Positions 1 to 11,055 of a stretch of 64,000 nucleotides of DNA are shown here, in pieces. The DNA is from Bipolaris cookei. Lineage: Eukaryota > Ascomycota > Dothideomycetes > Pleosporales > Pleosporaceae. Below the pieces are notes generated by a model, which was not told the origin of the DNA, did no database searches, and saw nothing but the letters and a program-made list of their open reading frames with translations. The stretch is taken from NCBI GenBank assembly GCA_002286855.1, contig NRSV01000008.1, positions 186,001-250,000 on the forward strand. The letters run 5' to 3'. How positions within the stretch are numbered: position 1 is the first letter of the stretch; each line of letters opens with the position of its first letter. The position numbers and the translations under genes are program-made.

Positions 1-206
1 GCCTGCTGGAGGTTGTGAGCCAAGTGACTTTGGATATTGCGCAATATGAGGGCGTTCTGTGCAAACTGAATATGTGAAAGTACGCAAGTATGGCTGCGTC
101 AATGAATTGAATCCGTCTACGCCGGTGTTGTTCAGCATTTCGCTTCGGGTCTCTTGCTCCAAGCACGCGACCAGCATGCGCCAGGTACCAAGTGACGTAC
201 CCAGCT

Positions 207-217
207 CCCCTCCCCCT
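207..217. promoter_or_regulatory. Tandem CCCCT (STRE-like) motifs
   Basis: Two CCCCT pentamers (207-211 and 213-217) lie in a C/T-rich tract upstream of the STF2-like gene. CCCCT is the stress-response element bound by Msn2/Msn4-type factors, and STF2 is a stress gene in yeast, so the pairing makes sense. The motif is short and the tract is of low complexity, so this is only suggestive. Confidence 0.3.
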
Positions 218-386
218 CCCCAGTCCCTTTCCTCACAGAGCTCAGGGACCGAAGATCCGATTGATAAAACCATGCTGGTCTTAACTTTACCTTCTGTAAA
301 TCGCAATGGCCAGCATCGGGCCCTTGCAAGCGAATCTTCTAGATAATAGCACCAACAAGGCTCCGTAGTGGTGTAGGTGCTCTCCA

Positions 387-392
387 TATAAA
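387..392 (+). promoter_or_regulatory. TATA box of the STF2-like gene
   Basis: TATAAA sits in a non-coding stretch about 390 bp before the spliced start codon. A C/T-rich region and a 5' leader with its own intron follow. It is the only clear TATA motif seen upstream of this gene. TATA plus STRE-like sites would fit an inducible stress gene. Confidence 0.4.
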
Positions 393-772
393 GGGAGCAC
401 CGGGTGCTTTTGCCAGCTTCCCCGCTCCGAGAACTATACGCGTGAGGCACACTACGCCTGTCCTAAGTCTTGACCGGATCAACATCCTGCTTCCCCTCCT
501 CAACTCGCTCTTGTGCTCATCGCTGCTGTGACTCAACCCAACTCCAGTCAGATCTGCAAGGTACGCACACTGGCTATGCTGCTTTACGCAAGAAGACGCC
601 ATCGGGCCAAAGCTCCATCACGAGACCATTTACTGGCCCGCTCTATAGTACCTTTAAGCACGCTTGGAATAATCCCGAGCTCCGTCTCTATCTACTTCAG
701 CTCGACATCACCCTCGCATCAACCTTCTCTCATCACACACTCACCCTTTACCCAGCCAACTACATACCAGCA

Positions 773-1442
773 AGTAAGTACCTTCTTTAGTCTTGTCTAT
801 CTTGCCTATCTTGCTCGCTGGTATTCACTCGAGCTCATAACGCCATCTATGGCTACTCAATGCCCTTGAGGCTCCTGTGATTACAATTCCATGCCAGATA
901 CTGACTGTCAAACCCAGTGACTCGCTCCCACAAGTACACTGACCGCGACCATGCTGGCATTGCCGATGGCACTGCCGAGCGTGAAGCACGTCTTCCCAAG
1001 TACTTTGCCAAATCCGGCCATGCCGACACCGACCCAACCAAGACGAAAAAGGGCGGTAGCGGCAAGGGCAATTGGTAAGTCTTGCACCATCCTACCCATC
1101 CTCAGCACATTTTCTGAACAGCCCGATGGATTTGTTGCAGCGTTACTTACCGTTCATCACATGCCTCCTTCCACCCTCAAGATATAGTAGGCTGACAGTA
1201 CATGCAGGGGTGCCATGGGTGACGAAGTCGAAGACATCAGGCCCAATATGGCCAATGCTCGCCGTCGAAGTAACTCATCGACCCATAACTTGAAGGACTT
1301 CAAGACCAAGTTCGAGACCATCGAGACTGAGCCTGTCTTCGAAGAATCAATCCACGGCCCAATGGGCGAGGAGCTCGAGAAGCAGAGCACCACTTCTACT
1401 GAGAACAGCATTGCTGAGGAGGATCACGGCAAGAAGTTCTAG
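773..1442 (+). CDS. STF2/TMA10-like stress protein, start codon split by an intron
   Basis: Three exons, 773, 918-1074 and 1208-1442, give 130 aa. The protein begins MTRSHKYTDRDH and carries the signature GGSGKGNWG followed by GDEVEDI, RRRSNSS and FKTKFE. These match the order in yeast Stf2/Tma10, small hydrophilin-like proteins first described as stabilising the inhibited F1Fo-ATPase and now linked to desiccation tolerance and ribosome association. The start codon is made by splicing: A773 before a GTAAGT donor joins TG at 918-919 after a CCAG acceptor. No in-frame ATG in the second exon would keep the conserved N-terminus. The second intron (1075-1207) splits the conserved Trp codon. The protein is highly charged with no membrane segment. 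Family assignment is firm; the biochemical role is taken from yeast. Confidence 0.86.
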
Positions 1443-2171
1443 CTGCAGCAAGCACAAACGACGCAAGCGGCATCGGTATGGCTGCGGGTTGACTGGCTAG
1501 TTGATGCGTGGGAAGCCATTTCGGTGACTGCCGTCGGATCTTTGAGACCATCTGTGCAGTGTGGAACATATCGTTTTATTTATTACGTCGACAGCTGCGA
1601 TGCAAAGCCTTCACTTCATGTACCTGACATAAATTGTAATAAGTAACTTTATGAGAAACAAGAAACGAATCTTTAAGAACAGCTTTCTGTTGCCTAGTGT
1701 GATGAAACAACAGCTGATCTGAGGGCTTGTGCTTGTGCTTGATTTTTTCCTTTGGTCAAGAACCACGTTTGAGTCGGCGGGACATGCAAGAAGCGCCAGC
1801 TGCGTTCAGAGTTTGGCGTACCTGGGGATCCTTTTGGGCTTGTACTCGCAGTGCAACGAGAGCACATAGCACATCGATAGGGAGATGAAAGCGCACTAGT
1901 TTGAGAGTGCAGCAGCATATATGTGCAAGAGATTGCTAGATAGTCGATTCTGATGCGTCACGTTTGTGAAAGGTTGGCTTCAGGGCACAAGATCCGTTTG
2001 CAGAGCACGTTGTTTAACTCCGTGTCCTAGCGTTGATCGGATCCCTGTCACCAAAGCTTCCAAAACAGACGCATTCTTAGTTGTCAATCATCAACAACCC
2101 AAGCGAAGAGCCAACACCATCACCGGCGCGCTCTTTCGCGTTCTAAACCACCTCAAAACACACCGTCCATC
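1443..2171. other. Intergenic region, no gene seen
   Basis: This holds the 3' region of the STF2-like gene and the 5' region of the NUP133 gene. Short open frames exist on both strands but none has family resemblance, splice structure or suitable composition. Confidence 0.6.
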
Positions 2172-5100
2172 ATGTTTTCTCCAGAGGCTTCGATACAGAG
2201 CGCGCGCAGCTCCCTGCGCAATCCCCGACGCCGCCAGCGCAAGGACTCGGACGGCCCCCAGCAGCAACGGAGCCGGAAGCGCAGTAAGCTCAACGATGAG
2301 GCCTTCAAGGACCCAGCCGGCGCGCACATGAATGGAAATGGGAGCGTTCAGGTTAATGGTCATGCAGTTCAGAGCGTCGAGAATTCCGTCGTTCTGGTTG
2401 ACATGCCCGTCCGCGAGAAGAAGACAGCACCGAAGCAGCGCGCGCCCAAAGAAGAGACTGGTTCATATCTTGTGAGTCTACAGAGTGGCTCGGATATTGG
2501 CCATCACTGACAGAATGCATAATAGACAAAAAACGCAAACTACAGCATAAAGAAACTCCCTGGCTTTCCGTCAGCGCTTCTCCGCCCTTCGAGTATGCCG
2601 TAGCCTCACCCCGTTCGACGCGCGCTTGCTAACTGACATCACCAGCCCCCATATATGCAACTGCACTCCCCTCCGCCGGTCTTGCGCTCGCCCTGACTTC
2701 AGACCGAGCCCTCGTCTGGGACTACAGCACCCCGAACGGCCCTACAAAGGTCGTCTCCTTAAATCTAGGCTTTGGTCTAAGACCATCCGACCCTCTGCCA
2801 CTGGGCGCCATCGTCCGCAACGGCCCCACAAACGACTTCGGTGTCGTCGCACTCGCCCCTTCGACAGGCAAAATTAGTTTCTGGGAGAGCATCGACAGCG
2901 CCGATACCCGAAGCCTCTATCCCCAGCGCCAACAAGGAGTGGAGGGCTTCATCAAGCCATACTCTGGAGAAACCATAACCGACCTGGTAGATGTCGAGCA
3001 TGCGGGCTATGTCCTGGTCTTCAGCAGTGGCAGGTTGGCTCAACTTACCCTGCGCGACTCGCAAGGCAGACCCAATGTTGTAACCACCGTTTTGAGCGCG
3101 CCCAATAATTCGGGTGGTAGCTTCTTCAGCCTCAAAGGCCTGTTGGGAGGATCGATTCGCAAGACCATTGCTTCAGTCAAGGCCCGTACTTCGCAGTCAA
3201 AGGGCCATATGGATGTCATATCTGCAACAAAGAACGGCCTCTTTCGGCTTTGGGATTTGAGCTGGTCAGGACAACATAGCCATCATCGGGATGTTGATGT
3301 GCACGATGCAATTCTTTCGGTGCTCCAAGTTGACACGGTGCCGGAGATACGCAGTCAGCAGGATGTGCATGTGCTGGACTTTGCGATTGTCGAACAACAG
3401 CAGAGACATGATGTTGTTGAGCTTCTCGTGTTGGTGGCCTTGTCTGGTCGAGATTCGATGGATTATTCTCTCCTCGAATTGGTCTTATCAGGAGCTGGAG
3501 GCACAATCAACAGGGTGATTCCGCTTCGCAACTTTCACCAATCCCAGCTACCAAAGGAGCCCATCGGAACCCTGTTGGTCCCGCAGCCCGGACACACCGC
3601 ATATGTGCAGTTCCCAGGCGCCGTGTGTGTGACTGCCCTCACCCGACCCGAAGAAAGCCCTGAAGCACAACTACTTGCAGATGCCGGACGACCCAGCCTG
3701 CCTTTCCAGGACACAATATACTTCCATCCAGATGTAACGATATCTGGAAATGCCCTGGAGATAGCACTACGAAAGGACAGGCGAGCGACCGCACTCATCT
3801 TTGTCCAACAATTCGGACTTTTGCAGATCAGTGCACTATCACCAACCACGAACGAACAGGATAATGAGCGAGCCAAGGTCACGGCACTCAGCAAACTTGA
3901 GCAAGCGACATTTTTCAGCACTATTCCTGGTAACATTATTGATTTCTCAGTCAAGTCACGGTTTTCGTTTCCAGAAGAAGAGACTGCAGAGGCGGCGCGT
4001 ACCATTAGCGCTGGTATTTTGAGCTCATCCTACGATTACCTGGAGAAGACCACCTCAAACATGGACGAACAATTCCAGCAACGCACTAGTGCCCTGCAAA
4101 CTTTGATCTCGCAACTGCAAAGCAATTACCCACCACTATCTTTTGATACAAAGTGGCGGCTGCTTTGGCACGCGGAAAAGTTAACGGCTGCACATAAGCT
4201 GTGGAATTGGTACCAGGACAAACTGCAGGATCAACAAGCTCATCCAGACGCGTATCCGGAAAAGATCCTAATGAGCGATATTATTAGAGCCCTGAACGAG
4301 CGTTACAAGACGCCCATCGATCGTGAGCTTGGCGAGACCGATACCATCCGACAATTCTTCCTCAAGGATGTCGACTCCCTAGGCGTGTTGATTCCTTGGG
4401 GCTGGTTCTACCTGCGAACCTTTTATATGAAAGAGGGCGCGAAGGAACAAGGGTCAATTATGCAGAGGCTCAGTGAAGGCACTGATGTCATGCTTGTGGC
4501 TTTAGAGGCTGCCTTTGAGTTTCGGCAAGCCAATGTGGAATCGTATGGGCTCGATGGTGATTGTCTCGACGATGGCATTCTTAGACCAGAAGAAGGATAT
4601 GACCTGCTTCCCCAGTTCTGGACATCATCTCACAACATTGTCAGCTCAATCCGCAGCCTCATTGACGTTGGCCGGAATCTTGCGGTGGAGAACTATGAGG
4701 AAGGCTACCAAGAGATTCTTGCGCAAAAGATTGGCAAAGACAATCCTCGACTGGTGAAGCTGGGTTGTCAAACGCATATCGAACGCTTCCAATGGGCTCT
4801 TGCGCAGAGTGACGAGAAGACACGAGCAATGGGCCGCAGCCTCAAGGACGAATGGAACAATAACGTTCGACCATCGCACATTATGGGCTTGATGGAGATT
4901 GGGCTTGCAACAGAAGGAATGAAGCTGGCTGAACAGTACCGGGACATGCCTACACTCGTGAGCCTCATTTGGGAAGAGACAAACTGGCTCGAATCAGAAA
5001 AGGCGAGCACACGCAGCAAGATGGAGCAGGCGGAAAGCACCGTCAAGCTCAACCGGATCAAGGAGCGTATCGCGCGGTACTTTGCCATCTACGGCGACGA

Positions 5101-6430
5101 GTGGGCTGGAGCCTTCTACAACAAGTACATTACCGAGAACCAAGCGGGCCAGCTGTTCATGAAGGACTACCTCAACCAACCAGCGCTTACAAAGTTTTTG
5201 CGCTCTGAACCTTCGCGCGTGCGGCTCGCGTGGATCAATGATGTGTGCGGCGAGAAGGATTATGAGGCCGCAGCCGAAGCACTGTACGAGGTTGGCTCGA
5301 AGCAGGAAACCAACTCATGGTGTCAGCGTGTGGAGCTCTCCATGGCCAAGCTTGCTCTCCTGTGCAAGAAAGAGATGAAAGAGGGCGACGAACAACAACC
5401 ACTGTTTGATGGGCGCAGGGAGAAGCCAAAGGCACTGAAGATGCGCGAATCCATGTTTCAGAGCATCGAACAGCAATTGGAGTACACCAAGATCCAAGAG
5501 GAGGTCTACGAGCGATTGCTCCCCGTCATCACGGGTGCTCTAGACGAGGACTCTGCCATCGAGCTATTGATGAATGAGTTTGGTCAAGGCCGTCTCAAGG
5601 ACAGACCAGCGCATCAGGCGATTCTCAAGGAAGGTTTTGAGAATCTCGTGCAGCACAAGGTGACTGATGCGGCTCTCATGATTGACATTCTTACGTTGAT
5701 GAATGCGGATGACAGCGAGGAGGGCACGACTCTGCTGGGAGGAGATGAGTTCGTCTATGCCTTTAGAGTTCTGGTTGTGAGCTGGCAAAGCATTCATCGA
5801 ACGACACGCGAAGGCCTACTGAAGCTGGTGTGGAAGCGACTGGCTATCAAAGATGACTGGGCTACGATCAACAACACAAGGGACATTACGGACGCTAGGA
5901 TCACCGATGTGCTCCGGGATACTGCAGTATCATGGACATTCCGGGCCTTGTTCAGGATGTGTGGTAAGCTGCCAAGTCTTAGCAAAGGATACTCACTCAC
6001 TAACGTTTCCGCAGCCGAGAACCCATTTGCTCGGATTGTATGGCCCAAGAGCCTGCGGGACCTTCTGGGAGCTGGGGGTACGCATGGCGAGCTTTGCGTG
6101 CGCTTTGCAGCCGAGGATCTCCGCGAGCCCATTATCAGGGACAACCTGCTTGACGACGATATTCTACAAGAGCACTTGGAGAAGAACAGGCTTAGTGACT
6201 GGTTCAAGGAAGCATGGAAGGCAGGCAGAGCAATGTACGACCAGGAGCTAGTGCTCGAGGGCAAAGCGCAAGCGGCGCCTGCCGAGCCCGAGATGACAGT
6301 CAATGGTGCAGGGACAGAGGCAGAGGGAGAGGGAGAGGCAGAGGCAGAGGCAGCAGGGTCGGATACATTTGATGGAGACGACGAGAGTGCGTTGGAGCAG
6401 GAACGCGATGTTGAGATGGTAGAGTCGTGA
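2172..6430 (+). CDS. NUP133: Nucleoporin Nup133 homologue
   Basis: Structural scaffold nucleoporin of the Y-shaped (Nup84/Nup107) complex, a membrane-coat-like module of the nuclear pore. Exons 2172-2471, 2526-2592 and 2646 onward read through to the stop at 6430. A further 51-nt intron (5964-6014: GTAAGC donor, CACTAAC branch site, GCAG acceptor) lacks stops and keeps frame; removing it gives 1366 aa instead of 1383 and joins FRMC to AENPF. The N-terminal 90 residues are basic and low-complexity, followed by a beta-propeller region (ALVWDYS, ISFWES, LFRLWDLSW) and a long alpha-helical C-terminal region with Nup133-like WAGAFYNKYI and YEAAAEALYEVG stretches. The C-terminus is an acidic Glu/Ala/Gly repeat tail. 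The length suits fungal Nup133 (about 1150-1400 aa). The start at 2172 is the first ATG in the open frame. Confidence 0.88.
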
Positions 6431-8207
6431 GAGGCTGTGGCTGAGTCGGCTTCGTATTCGGGAGTTTATCGGGCGCGGAGAAGGCTGGGTAAGCGAGCAA
6501 GCATGACGCATCTAGGACGGCGTTGGGTAATCTGTGGCCGCCAAACGCGCAGACGGGCTGTTTTTTTCTTTTTCCTCTGCGTATTCTTCTTCTTGTTATT
6601 CTTGTTCTTGTTCTTTTTCTTATTTTTTATTTTTGCTTTCTTTTACATGGTTGTATTTGTAGCACCGGGCCGTGGTGCAGGCGTTGTGTGGCGGTCATGA
6701 CTAGGATGGGGAAGGGGGGATGGGGATAGATGGATTGCTGTGGATGAGAGTGTATAAGATTTGACGATTCGGCTAATGCACGAACATTGGCGAGCATCCA
6801 TGAATAGTGACATGCACAACGGCGTATTGGCCAGGGTCTCGACTGTGTTCTGTGGGTCTGAGCGTTCATTTGACAGTGGGGACTAGTCTTGGCGAGGGCG
6901 GAAAGTGGCGCCAGCGAGCGAGGGCGGAAGGCGACACGCAGCCAATAACACGCGGATACCGTGACCGTTGGATGCACGCCGTCGCCCAGAGACAGCAAGA
7001 TAGCCAGCGCGACGGTGAGGCGGACCAGGTCGCGTAGTCGGCGTGGCGCCCAGGTGGACGGTTAGCTACTGTCTCGGGGTGAAGCAGCTACAACAAGCAT
7101 GGCCAGCCGCGGGCTGGTTGCTTGGGAACGCTGCAGCGGTGTGCGGCGGGCGCAGATTGGGGCAACTTGCCGCAAAAGATCATCGCTCGCCAGTGGATAG
7201 CCGGCTCGCTGTGGGCGTCGATGCTGGCCGTGGTTACGATGGGCTCTGTGTCGCGCGCCTTTCCCCTTGGGCGCACGCGCGCCAGTGTCGTGTGTGGTTG
7301 CGGGACCGACTGTCGAATCTCCGCGACCAGGCATGGGAGGGCTGCTTTTTCCTCGGAGGCATGCTGGTTTGGGCGTGGGCAGTTCTGCAGGTACACACTT
7401 GCATGGGACACACGTATTTACATGTTACTAGTAGTACGTAGCACCCAGCCAGCAGAACACGTGACAGCCGTCCGTCTGGTCGTCGTGGGCCACAACACAC
7501 ACGCTATCCGGCCTGGCAGTCCATGTACCGCGGAACGAGGGCGAGGACTGCCTTGGGACATGGCGCCATTGGCACATGTACGTACTATGTGCATATGCAA
7601 ACATACATACAATATACGTGCATATACAAACACATACAACCACATACAAACGCATACATATACACACAGACACACGTATACGTACACATATGTACACACA
7701 CTCCATCACAACTGCCCGGCAAGTGCGTCGGGACAGGTCGTCGCCCTCAGGTGGTCACAGTCCCGTGCTCGCGCTCGCTGTGATGAATTGGCCTAGTGAG
7801 CCGGATGCAGGCTAAGGTGCGCCACGCACGGGCCCCAGTGTCGCTCCTAGCAGCCCCTTCTCCACGCCTTTTCCACCCTTTGAGTCGGCTGCTCTTCTTC
7901 ACTACCCACCCCGTCGTCTCACGTCCATTCTTCTGACCTCCCCGTCAACTCGCACGCTGCCGTCAGCAGCCTCGTCGCTCTCGACTCGCCCTCGATTCGA
8001 CCGACCTCCCTCTTACCCGACATTCTCCCCTTGATAAGGACGCCCAGTCGCGTCCCCCCGGCTGCATAGCCCCAAGCCTCATCACCGGAGAACGGCTGCG
8101 GCCCTACCTCGCTGTCGCCACAACCACGACGACGACTTCCGCTACAGCGATTCCTCCCTCCTTCCATCTCCTCCTCGTCACCACTACGCCAATACACCTC
8201 CGTCATC
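6431..8207. other. Long intergenic region between NUP133 and casein kinase I
   Basis: A T-rich tract (about 6558-6650) follows the NUP133 stop and may aid transcript end formation. Next come GC-rich sequence with overlapping unrecognisable frames and an alternating purine-pyrimidine block at 7573-7702. The last 300 bp are C/T-rich leader sequence before the kinase start. I see no gene, although frames of up to 224 codons occur. Confidence 0.55.
7573..7702. repeat. Imperfect CA/CATA-type purine-pyrimidine alternating tract
   Basis: About 130 bp are dominated by acata, cacata, gcatat and acgtat units, with repeated CATATG- and TACGTA-like dyads. It is a degenerate microsatellite rather than a clean tandem array. 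Alternating purine-pyrimidine runs can adopt Z-form or cruciform DNA. Confidence 0.6.
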
Positions 8208-9963
8208 ATGGCCAGCGGCAGCACGAGTTCCAACGTTGTCGGCGTGCACTATCGCGTCGGCAAGAAGATCGGCGAAGGCAGCTTCGGCGTCATCTTCGAG
8301 GGCACTAACCTGCTCAACCAGCAGCAGGTTGCCATCAAGTTCGAGCCGAGGAAGAGCGATGCTCCTCAGTTGCGTGATGAATATCGCACTTATAAGATCC
8401 TTGTGGGCTGCCGTGAGTCTCTACTTTCCTTCCCCCTTTACCGCCTGTTGTGTCGAACCAGCCCTGCCCCGGCACGTGTTTCTGCAGGGACACCAGACAC
8501 ACCCATACCCGACCGGGCCTGTCAATGCTTGGTCGCGCAGTGTACGGGCAATGCTCTGTCGACGCCTGCCAACTTGCATCATCAATGTTGCTGCAGTTAT
8601 CTCATTGACTGCAATGTCTGTTGCCTACGCCCGCTATTAGCCTCGGCATCGGCATTGCGCACATCACGGACCACACACACACACTTGCATCTCAAGAACA
8701 AGACTGACCACAAACAGCCGGGATCCCTAATGTTTATTACTTTGGCCAGGAAGGCCTCCACAACATTCTGGTCATTGACCTCCTCGGTCCCAGTTTGGAG
8801 GACCTATTTGACCACTGCAACAGAAAGTTCTCTATCAAGACTGTTGTCATGGTAGCCAAGCAGATGGTATGCATGACAACGAATTGACCGTCCTACCCAC
8901 ATGCTTACCTTTTGCAGCTTTCGCGCGTCCAGACCATCCACGAAAAGAATCTCATCTACCGCGACATCAAGCCCGACAACTTCCTTATCGGTCGCCCGGG
9001 CTCCAAGAGTGCCAATGTCATCCATGTGGTCGACTTTGGTATGGCCAAGCAGTACCGTGACCCCAAGACTAAGCAGCATATCCCTTACCGGGAACGCAAG
9101 TCTCTGTCTGGTACCGCTCGATACATGAGTATCAACACTCATTTGGGACGCGAACAGTCGCGTCGTGATGATCTCGAGGCCCTCGGTCACGTCTTCATGT
9201 ACTTCCTGCGCGGCGGACTCCCATGGCAAGGCCTTAAGGCTGCCACCAACAAGCAGAAGTACGAGAAGATTGGAGAGAAGAAGCAGACTACTCCAATCAA
9301 GGACCTCTGCGATGGCTTCCCTGGTACGTCGAATATAGCCACAACAAGCTTGTTTCATACTAATGATACGCAGAGGAGTTCAACAAGTACCTCAGCTACG
9401 TCCGTAACTTGGGCTTCGAGGACACCCCTGACTACGACTACCTCCGAGAGCTCTTTACCCAGGCCCTCAAGAGTACTGGAGAGATTGAGGATGGCGAGTA
9501 CGATTGGATGAAATTGAACAATGGCAAGGGCTGGGAGGCGATGAAGTCGCACCCGTCCGCTGTCCAGGCCATGCATCACTCCAACGTCAACCCAAACTCG
9601 TCCATGGCTGTGAATCTCCAGGGCCAGCAGCACAGGCAGCAGAAGACGCACCTCCCCATCGACCACCACCGCTTAAACGAGCCCCTGCCCAAGCCTGGAG
9701 CGACGCGCGCTCAGCAGGGAAGAAGCCCAAGAGAGAACATGAACCGTGATTCGCAGATTAAGAGGAAGAGCATGGGCGAGCTCGCACCTCCTGAGGGCGC
9801 ATCGACACAAGCGCAGTTTCAGCACAGCCAGCAAAACCTGTCACAGAACCGCGCCGCTCCCGCCAGCAGCCCAACTCCTCAACAACCGAGGCAGCAGTCT
9901 CCCGAGAAGCCGAGCTTCATGCAAAAATTGGCAAACGCGCTATGCTGCGGCGCCAGCAAGTAG
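8208..9963 (+). CDS. Casein kinase I, Yck/Cki1-type with C-terminal cysteine pair
   Basis: Ser/Thr protein kinase of the CK1 family. Exons 8208-8412, 8718-8866, 8918-9323 and 9374-9963 give 449 aa; introns are 305, 51 and 50 nt. Visible landmarks are the glycine loop IGEGSFGVIFEG (21-32), catalytic lysine K44 in VAIKFEP, GCPGIPNVYYFGQEG across the first junction, YRDIKPDNFL (D134), DFGMAK (D157) and the CK1 hallmark RDDLEALGH. After the catalytic domain (about residues 15-290) comes a Gln/Pro/Ser-rich tail ending NALCCGASK. The C-terminal cysteine pair matches the palmitoylation site of plasma-membrane Yck1/Yck2-type kinases, rather than Hrr25-type enzymes. Yeast relatives control endocytosis, morphogenesis and nutrient signalling. 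The first intron is unusually long for this locus. Confidence 0.93.
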
Positions 9964-11055
9964 TAGTTGCGGCCCTCAAGCTTGGTTTCCTTCCTTTTGC
10001 GTTGCATCCTGGAGTCCGTTCTTTGAGCGATAGTATTCCTTCGGTCACGTTTTCTTCCTGTATAGGTATCTTGTAATGATTGATAGACGGGATCGAAAAT
10101 CTCCTTCCACGGTAATAGTTACGACGACCGATCGACCGAACTGCCTCCCACACGAGCCCGGATCTCTCATCAGCGCCGAAAAAAAAACATCACTACCATC
10201 TTTTTGTCTTCATGTTCGCGCTTCCGTGTTGCAAGACCACATGCCTTGGCCATGCGTTGTGGGAGTGTGAGTGCTTTCGATTGGGCGCTTGCGGCGTTGA
10301 GGTGTGCTTGGCGAGGACTTGCACTTGTGGCATGTCAATTTCTTTATCCAATTTTTTGTTCTGTTTTTGGTACGAGGAAAATATAGCATGTAAAGGAGTC
10401 TCTTTTCAAGTCCCACGGCAGTACTGTATTCTTTGTACAGAGCGCGAGCGAAGGTCCGAGACGAAAAGAAACAGACGGAGCGCGCTTTAGTTCAGGTAGA
10501 GTAGTTGAGAAGAACGCAAATAGATCAACTCACCACACCAAACTGGTGCATTGCCATGATGCCTTTTTTTGGGCGCTGCTGCACTTGAGCAGCAGCTGGT
10601 AGACAAGTGGATGGTGGCAGCCATCAGAGAGACTTGACACGGTTCTGAAGGGAGCTAAGAGGGGTCGTGATCAGATGGCCTGGAGCTATGGCCTTTTTGC
10701 GCATTTGATTGGAAGGTGCCTTAACAGCGGCAATCCATGACTCCATAGCTGTACCAACCTGTAGCGGCAGCAAAGAACCTGGACTGCGGCTTGTTCGGCC
10801 TTTTTGCCTTGGTTTTGGTCGCATTCCCATTTGAATACTTTTGCGCGCACCTTTTTGGGTTTTTTATGCCCACCCAACCCGATTTTCTGCCAAATATTGA
10901 TTTCTCTCACACGTGAGGTACCCGCCGCCGCAGGGTCCAACGCGACTTCCCAACATCGAAATTAAGCTCGTCCACTCAGCCTGGGGTGCGATTCCATCAA
11001 CCACACCCTCTCCTTTCACCCGCTCATCGACGGACGGCGCCTTGCGATAGTTGCG
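9964..11055. other. Intergenic region, no gene seen
   Basis: This is the 3' flank of the kinase gene and the promoter side of the SWC4 gene. The largest open frames are under 95 codons and resemble nothing known. T-rich runs at about 10341-10370 could be the kinase transcript end. Confidence 0.55.

Noticed and set aside
7122..7796. 224-codon plus-strand frame upstream of the kinase
   Set aside because: It runs through the CA-type simple repeat (TYTHRHTYTYTYV), and several equally long frames overlap on both strands. No conserved motif.
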